A stretch of DNA of 64,000 bases. It comes from Candidatus Microbacterium colombiense. Its GTDB lineage: Bacteria > Actinomycetota > Actinomycetes > Actinomycetales > Microbacteriaceae. The notes below the pieces were generated by a model, which worked only from the letters and a program-made list of their open reading frames with translations, did not search any database and was not told the DNA's origin. The position numbers were made by a program, and so were the translations under genes. Positions 59,699 through 64,000 of this stretch are shown piece after piece (within the stretch, counting starts at the first letter, position 1; every line of letters begins with the position of its first letter). The stretch is taken from contig CP119308.1 in the NCBI GenBank assembly GCA_029203165.1, forward strand, positions 3,534,001 to 3,598,000, given 5' to 3'.

Positions 59699-60661
59699 AT
59701 GTCCCTCGCACACCCCGCTGACCGTTCCGGCGTCGTCATCGTCGGAAGCGTCACCGCTGATGTGACCACGTTCTCGCAGCGGCTCCCGGCCCGCGGAGAG
59801 ACCATCCTGGGCGATGAGTTCACCCTGATGCTCGGCGGAAAGGGCGCGAATCAGGCCGTCGCCGCCGGGCGCTCCGGTGCCCGCACGAGCTTCGTCGGCT
59901 GCGTGGGAGACGACCTGTTCCATGACCTCGTCGTGAACGGACTCGCGGATGCCGGAGTCGACCTCGCGCACCTGCGCACCGTGACCGGCCCGACCGGCAT
60001 CGCCCACATCCGCGTCGACTCCTCCGCGCAGAACGACATCGTGATGGTGCCGCTCGCGAACGCCGCACTGAGCACCGAGCAGATCGACGCGGCCCTCGCC
60101 GCCCTCGCCTCGACCACCTCGGTGCTGCTCACCCAGCTCGAGACCCCGTCGGCGCTGACCGCCCACATCACCGCCCGCGGACGCGAGCACGGCATGACCG
60201 TGATCCTCGACCCCGCTCCGGCAGCGACCCTCCCCGCCGAGGTGTGGGCCAGCATCGACATCGTCACACCGAACGAGACCGAGGCCACACTCATCAGTGG
60301 GATCGAGGTGACGGATGCCGCGTCCGCCGAGCGCGCAGGCCGCTGGTTCCTCGCACAGGGCGTCGGCGCCGCGGTCATCACCCTCGCCGGGCAGGGCTCC
60401 TGCGTCGTCACGGCCGAGGGAGCGACCGTCGTTGCGCCGTTCCCGGTGGAGGCCGTCGACACGACCGCCGCCGGCGATGCCTATGCGGGCTATCTCGGCG
60501 CGGCGCTGGCGAACGGCAGCACGCTCACCGACGCCGTGCGCCTCGCGACCGCCGCCGGCGCCCTGACCGTGACCAAACAGGGCGCCTCACCCAGCCTGCC
60601 GCTGCGGGCCGAGGTCGACGCCTTCCTCGCGGAGCGCGAGACCGCGCCCGTGGCGAACTGA
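59699..60661 (+). CDS. rbsK: Ribokinase
   Basis: A 320-residue PfkB-family kinase. GSVTADVTTFSQRLPARGETILGDE near residue 18, GGKGANQAVAAGRSG near 45, and the anion-hole/catalytic DTTAAGDAYAGYL near 255 are the family signature. The ATG at 59699 follows AGGAG; an earlier in-frame ATG has no site. Followed by rbsD. Confidence 0.88.
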   Translation: MSLAHPADRSGVVIVGSVTADVTTFSQRLPARGETILGDEFTLMLGGKGANQAVAAGRSGARTSFVGCVGDDLFHDLVVNGLADAGVDLAHLRTVTGPTGIAHIRVDSSAQNDIVMVPLANAALSTEQIDAALAALASTTSVLLTQLETPSALTAHITARGREHGMTVILDPAPAATLPAEVWASIDIVTPNETEATLISGIEVTDAASAERAGRWFLAQGVGAAVITLAGQGSCVVTAEGATVVAPFPVEAVDTTAAGDAYAGYLGAALANGSTLTDAVRLATAAGALTVTKQGASPSLPLRAEVDAFLAERETAPVAN

Positions 60662-60692
60662 CACGCACCCGCACCGAACCGAGGAGCATCCG

Positions 60693-61097
60693 ATGCGCAA
60701 GACAGCAACCACGATCAACCCTGCACTCTCCCGGGTGATCAGCGAGACCGGACACACCGATCTGCTGGTCGTGACGGATGCCGGACTCCCCATCCCCCCG
60801 GGATCGGAGCGGATCGACCTCGCCTACCGTCCGGGCGCGCCCGCCTTCCTCGACGTGCTCGACACCGTGCTCGCCGAACTCGTGGTCGAGGGCGCGACGG
60901 TGTCGGCCGAGGTCGCAGAGAAGAGCCCCGAGGTGCTCGAAGCGCTGCGCGAGCGCTTCGACGGCATGGGGTTCGAGATCGAGCTGATCCCGCACGTCGA
61001 GTTCAAGAAGCTCACCCACGGCGCCCGCGCGTTCGTGCGTTCGGGCGAGTTCACGCCGTACGCGAATGTGATCCTCCACGCCGGTGTGGCCTACTGA
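60693..61097 (+). CDS. rbsD: D-ribose pyranase
   Basis: A 134-residue RbsD protein interconverting pyranose and furanose forms. INPALSRVISETGHTDLLVVTDAGLPIP near the N terminus contains the catalytic His; EFKKLTHGARAFVRSGEFTPYANVILHAGV is the C-terminal family ending. GAGGAG before the ATG. Confidence 0.93.
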   Translation: MRKTATTINPALSRVISETGHTDLLVVTDAGLPIPPGSERIDLAYRPGAPAFLDVLDTVLAELVVEGATVSAEVAEKSPEVLEALRERFDGMGFEIELIPHVEFKKLTHGARAFVRSGEFTPYANVILHAGVAY

Positions 61098-61098
61098 G

Positions 61099-61950
61099 AT
61101 GACCGACACCGTGCTCGACGCCACCGGCACCGCCTCCGACTCGGCGGGCGCCGACCAGATCGACCGCCACTCGGCGGCTCCGATGTACGACCAGCTGCGA
61201 CAGCTGATCATCGACGGCATCTCCCGCGATGGCCTGCAGCCGGGAGATCCGCTGCCCGGCGAGCACCGCCTGTGCGAGCGCTATGGCATCTCGCGTACGG
61301 TCGTGCGTCAGGCCCTCGCCCAGCTCGAGCACGAAGGACTCGTCGAGCGCGTCAAGGGCAAGGGCACCTTCGTGTCCCGCCCGCGCACGAGCGAGAGCCT
61401 GGTGCACACGCTGGTCGGACTCTACGACGACGTCGAACGTCGCGGCGGCCATGTGCACAGTGATGTGCTGCAGCACGAGCGCACGAGCGCCGACGAGGAG
61501 ATCGCCCTGGCGCTCGACGTGCCGGTCGGGTCCCCCGTGGTCGTGCTGGAGCGTCTGCGTCACGTCGACGGCGAGCCGTGGTCGCTCTCCACGACCTGGA
61601 TGCCGGAGGCCGTCGGTGCCGTGACACTGGATGCCGACCTGTCCGAGGCGTCGCTGTACCGGTTGCTCGCCGACAACGGCATCGTCGCCACGAGCGGCGT
61701 CCGTTCTGCGGAGGCAACGGTGGCGACGCACGAACAGGCGCAGCACCTCGGCGTCAGTGCCGGCTCGGCCCTGCTGCGCCTGCGCAGCGTCAGCCGCGGC
61801 GAGGACGGTGCACCGATCGAGTACTTCGTGGCGTACCACCGCGGCGATCGCTCGCGCTTCGAGTTCCAGCTGCAGCAGGAGCAGTCGCAGGCCTCTCTCC
61901 TGCACATCGACGGCGACGGCGGCGCCTCCCGCGCCGGCACCGTGAGCTGA
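61099..61950 (+). CDS. GntR-family regulator with UTRA domain
   Basis: A 283-residue HutC-type regulator. Winged helix about 28-95 (LPGEHRLCERYGISRTVVRQALAQLEHEGLVERVKGKGTF across the motif) and a UTRA sugar-sensor domain (about 110-265, with RLRHVDGEPW and LLRLRSVSRGEDGAPIEYF). The ATG at 61099 lies one base after the rbsD stop. The ACCTGTNATNACAGGT sites upstream of tal/rbsK, the cupin isomerase operon and the transporter are its likely targets. Confidence 0.85.
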   Translation: MTDTVLDATGTASDSAGADQIDRHSAAPMYDQLRQLIIDGISRDGLQPGDPLPGEHRLCERYGISRTVVRQALAQLEHEGLVERVKGKGTFVSRPRTSESLVHTLVGLYDDVERRGGHVHSDVLQHERTSADEEIALALDVPVGSPVVVLERLRHVDGEPWSLSTTWMPEAVGAVTLDADLSEASLYRLLADNGIVATSGVRSAEATVATHEQAQHLGVSAGSALLRLRSVSRGEDGAPIEYFVAYHRGDRSRFEFQLQQEQSQASLLHIDGDGGASRAGTVS

Positions 61951-61999
61951 GCGGCTGTCAGCCCGGCGCGAGCGTGTGCCGCCGGGTACCCTCGAATTC

Positions 62000-63058
62000 A
62001 TGACCTCCTGGACCAGCACCGCGATCGCCCTGCTGGAGGCCGACGCCAACCGCAGCGCCGACACGCACCTGCACCTGTTCCCGTTGCCGCCTGAGTGGGG
62101 CATCGACCTGTACCTGAAGGATGAGTCGGTGCACCCGACCGGTTCCCTCAAGCACCGGCTCGCCCGCTCGCTGCTGCTCTACGGCCTGGTGAACGGGCGC
62201 ATCCGCGAGGACACGACGCTGGTGGAGTCGTCGAGCGGTTCCACCGCGGTGTCCGAGGCGTACTTCGCGCGGATGCTGGGCCTGCCGTTCGTGACGGTCG
62301 TGCCGCGTTCGACGAGCCAGGAGAAGATCGACCTCATCGAGTTCTACGGTGGTCGCTGCCACTTCGTCGACCGCGCAGAGGACATGTCGCCGGAGGCCCA
62401 GCGCCTGGCATCCGACTGTCACGGACACTACCTCGACCAGTTCACGTTCGCCGAGCGCGCGACCGACTGGCGCGGCAACAACAACATCGCCGAGAGCGTG
62501 TTCAGCCAGCTGGCGCAGGAGCGGCATCCGATCCCCCGCTGGATCGTCGTGGGCGCCGGCACCGGCGGCACGAGCGCGACCTTCGGCCGGTATGTGAAGT
62601 ACCGACGGCATGAGACGCAGATCGCCGTGGTCGACCCCGAGGGCTCCGCGTTCTACGACGGGTGGGCGGGCACGCCCGACGCCCCGCCCGGACGCCCGAG
62701 CCGCATCGAGGGCATCGGCCGCCCGCGCGTCGAGGCCTCGTTCGTGCCGAGTGTGATCGACGAGATGATCCAGGTGCCCGATGCCGGATCCATCGCGGCG
62801 ATCCGGATGCTGCGCGAGCGCACGCTGCACTGGGCCGGGGGCTCGACCGGCACCAACCTCTACGGCGCGTTCCAGCTGATCGCGCGCATGCGGGCGGCCG
62901 ACGAGACGGGCAGCGTCGTGACGCTCATCTGCGACAGCGGCATCCGCTACGCCGGCACCTACTTCAACGACGAGTGGGTCGCGGGCCAGGGCTGGGACCT
63001 CGCCCCGCACCGCGCGCGCCTCGATGCGTTCCTGGAGTCCGGCGTCTGGGCCGAGTGA
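62000..63058 (+). CDS. cds1: PLP-dependent L-cysteine desulfhydrase
   Basis: A 352-residue fold-type II PLP enzyme. The Lys that binds PLP is in HPTGSLKHRLARSL near residue 52; VESSSGSTAVSEAYFARMLGLPF near 76; WIVVGAGTGGTSATFGRY near 190. This matches mycobacterial Cds1, which releases pyruvate, ammonia and sulfide from cysteine. The ATG at 62000 starts the family N terminus. Not obviously linked to the sugar genes. Confidence 0.87.
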   Translation: MTSWTSTAIALLEADANRSADTHLHLFPLPPEWGIDLYLKDESVHPTGSLKHRLARSLLLYGLVNGRIREDTTLVESSSGSTAVSEAYFARMLGLPFVTVVPRSTSQEKIDLIEFYGGRCHFVDRAEDMSPEAQRLASDCHGHYLDQFTFAERATDWRGNNNIAESVFSQLAQERHPIPRWIVVGAGTGGTSATFGRYVKYRRHETQIAVVDPEGSAFYDGWAGTPDAPPGRPSRIEGIGRPRVEASFVPSVIDEMIQVPDAGSIAAIRMLRERTLHWAGGSTGTNLYGAFQLIARMRAADETGSVVTLICDSGIRYAGTYFNDEWVAGQGWDLAPHRARLDAFLESGVWAE

Positions 63059-63070
63059 CCCGCGACCGTC

Positions 63071-63156
63071 GTTCACAACTCCTCAAAAACCCAGCAGATC
63101 CCGCCGAATCAGAGCCGATGCGGTGTCCGCACCTCGCTTCTTGAGGAGTTGTGAAC
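63071..63156. repeat. Dispersed palindromic element, family A, copy 5
   Basis: An 86 bp short form, GTTCACAACTCCTCAA to TTGAGGAGTTGTGAAC, between two same-direction genes. The core reads CCGCCGAATC. Confidence 0.85.
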
Positions 63157-63181
63157 CGAGACGCCGGGCTACGCTGGCCGC

Positions 63182-63697
63182 ATGACTACTCTGATCCTCA
63201 CTGTCGCGGGTGCAGACCGACCCGGCCTGGTCGCCGCGGTCGCCGATGTCGTCGATGCGCACGGCGGAAACTGGGAGAACAGCTCGCTGGCCGAACTCGC
63301 GGGCACGTTCGCCGGAGTGATCGAGGTTTCGGTTCCGGCCGAGCGCGCCGACGAGCTGCAATCCGCGCTGCGGGGACTGCAGGGACAGGGCCTCCTGACC
63401 CTCGCGGTGCTCACCGGCACCGCCGACGCCGCGACCGACGACGAGCAGCTGCTCGGCATCCAGGTATTGGGCAACGACCGCCCCGGCATCGTGCGCGAGA
63501 TCTCCGGCGTGCTGAGCGCCCATGCCCTCAGCATCGAGGAGCTGGCGACCGAGACCCGCGATGCCGCGATGGCCGGAGGCCGCCTGTTCGAGGCATCCGT
63601 CACCGCTCGCGTGCCGACATCCGTCGACCTCGACGCCCTGCGCGACGACCTCGAGCGCCTGGCCGCCGAGATCCAGGTCGACATCACCCTCGGCTGA
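63182..63697 (+). CDS. Double-ACT-domain protein (GcvR-like)
   Basis: A 171-residue protein with two ACT domains: residues 3-80 (LTVAGADRPGLVAAVADVVDAHGGNWENSSLAEL) and 90-168 (IQVLGNDRPGIVREISGVLSAHALSIEEL). This is the architecture of GcvR-type glycine-cleavage regulators. Small-molecule sensor, partner unknown. It begins 25 bp after palindrome copy 5. Confidence 0.8.
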   Translation: MTTLILTVAGADRPGLVAAVADVVDAHGGNWENSSLAELAGTFAGVIEVSVPAERADELQSALRGLQGQGLLTLAVLTGTADAATDDEQLLGIQVLGNDRPGIVREISGVLSAHALSIEELATETRDAAMAGGRLFEASVTARVPTSVDLDALRDDLERLAAEIQVDITLG

Positions 63698-63796
63698 CGC
63701 TTCCCGGGCGCAAAACGGAGACAGTTCGCCGTCCGCCCGGCGCGCCGACCGATGACGCGCCGCACACATCGCAGCTCGTCTGGTTTTTCGCCCGAC

Positions 63797-64000
63797 TCAG
63801 TCCTCGACGTCGGTGTACTGCCGCACCCAGTACTCGGTGTAGGCGACGTGCGACGAGGCGGCAGCGGATGCCGCGACCGGATCGGCCGCGGCGAGTCCGC
63901 GCAGGATGGCGCGGTGCCCGGCGTCGGAGTGCAGCTTGAGCTCGGCCGCGTCATCCGCATCCGGAATCCGATAGGCCCGCGACCGTGAGCGCAGCACGTC
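63797..64000 (-). CDS. GntR/FadR-family regulator, C-terminal fragment at window edge
   Basis: The last 67 residues of an FCD sensor domain: LHSDAGHRAILRGLAAADPVAASAAASSHVAYTEYWVRQ carries the C-terminal metal-binding His of the family. The N-terminal part lies beyond the window. Convergent with the ACT gene. Confidence 0.65.
   Translation of the reverse strand, partial: DVLRSRSRAYRIPDADDAAELKLHSDAGHRAILRGLAAADPVAASAAASSHVAYTEYWVRQYTDVED

Overview
The window is high-GC, actinobacterial DNA. Frequent GTG starts, lipoprotein and cell-wall proteins, dense ATGA-coupled operons and many LacI/GntR regulators suggest a plant-debris or soil Microbacteriaceae, probably a Microbacterium relative. That placement is inferred from style and gene content; there is no rRNA in the window. 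I saw no tRNA, CRISPR array, phage or insertion sequence. Almost everything is carbohydrate uptake and catabolism.

Layout. 1-3.2 kb: the 5' part of an araD-like gene with twin LacI operators, its LacI regulator, an SDR oxidoreductase and a small membrane protein. 3.2-15.6 kb: a YtfQRT/YjfF-type furanose ABC transporter, an extra sugar ATPase with no permease of its own, two LacI regulators with identical recognition helices, and a wall-anchored GH43 arabinofuranosidase; several of these promoters carry TGTTACCGGTAACA-like operators. 15.8-23.5 kb: a MalEFG transporter operon continuing into GH51 arabinofuranosidase, a GH5 hydrolase and alditol oxidase, under TTACAACGTTGTAA-type operators. 23.5-29.7 kb: a four-gene kinase/isomerase/dehydrogenase operon resembling tetrulose catabolism, with a GntR and a LacI regulator. 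29.8-33.9 kb: a tandem CE1-type esterase ending in a WxL-like domain, followed by a DUF916-like membrane protein. 34-38.5 kb: the methylcitrate operon gntR-prpD-prpB-prpC. 38.5-40.4 kb: a DMT exporter, a CGNR-type regulator and a VOC protein.

40.6-52.3 kb holds an unfamiliar operon (cupin phosphoglucose isomerase, FGGY kinase, 2-hydroxyacid dehydrogenase, AroE-like dehydrogenase, phosphotriesterase-like lactonase, ABM protein), a ribose-type ABC transporter, and a D-tagatose/D-psicose 3-epimerase-like gene with a divergent LacI regulator and two perfect TTGGCACGTGCCAA operators. 52.4-58.8 kb holds a complete non-phosphorylating L-fucose route (mutarotase, dehydrogenase, lactonase, dehydratase, second dehydrogenase, hydrolase) with its FadR-type GntR. 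58.9-62 kb holds an FSA-type transaldolase divergent from rbsK-rbsD-gntR. The operator ACCTGTNATNACAGGT occurs before the 40.6 kb operon, the ABC transporter, and the tal/rbsK promoters, tying these loci into one inferred GntR regulon. The end carries cysteine desulfhydrase, a double-ACT protein and a partial GntR gene.

Two families of dispersed palindromes lie between genes: an 86-109 bp element with ends GTTCAYAACTCC/GGAGTTRTGAAC (five copies, with covarying arms), and a 51 bp element with 17 bp arms GTTGRCRCCTNTTGTCG (three full copies plus a half copy). They are the strongest candidates for something undescribed, together with the 40.6 kb operon and the WxL-like esterase/anchor pair.
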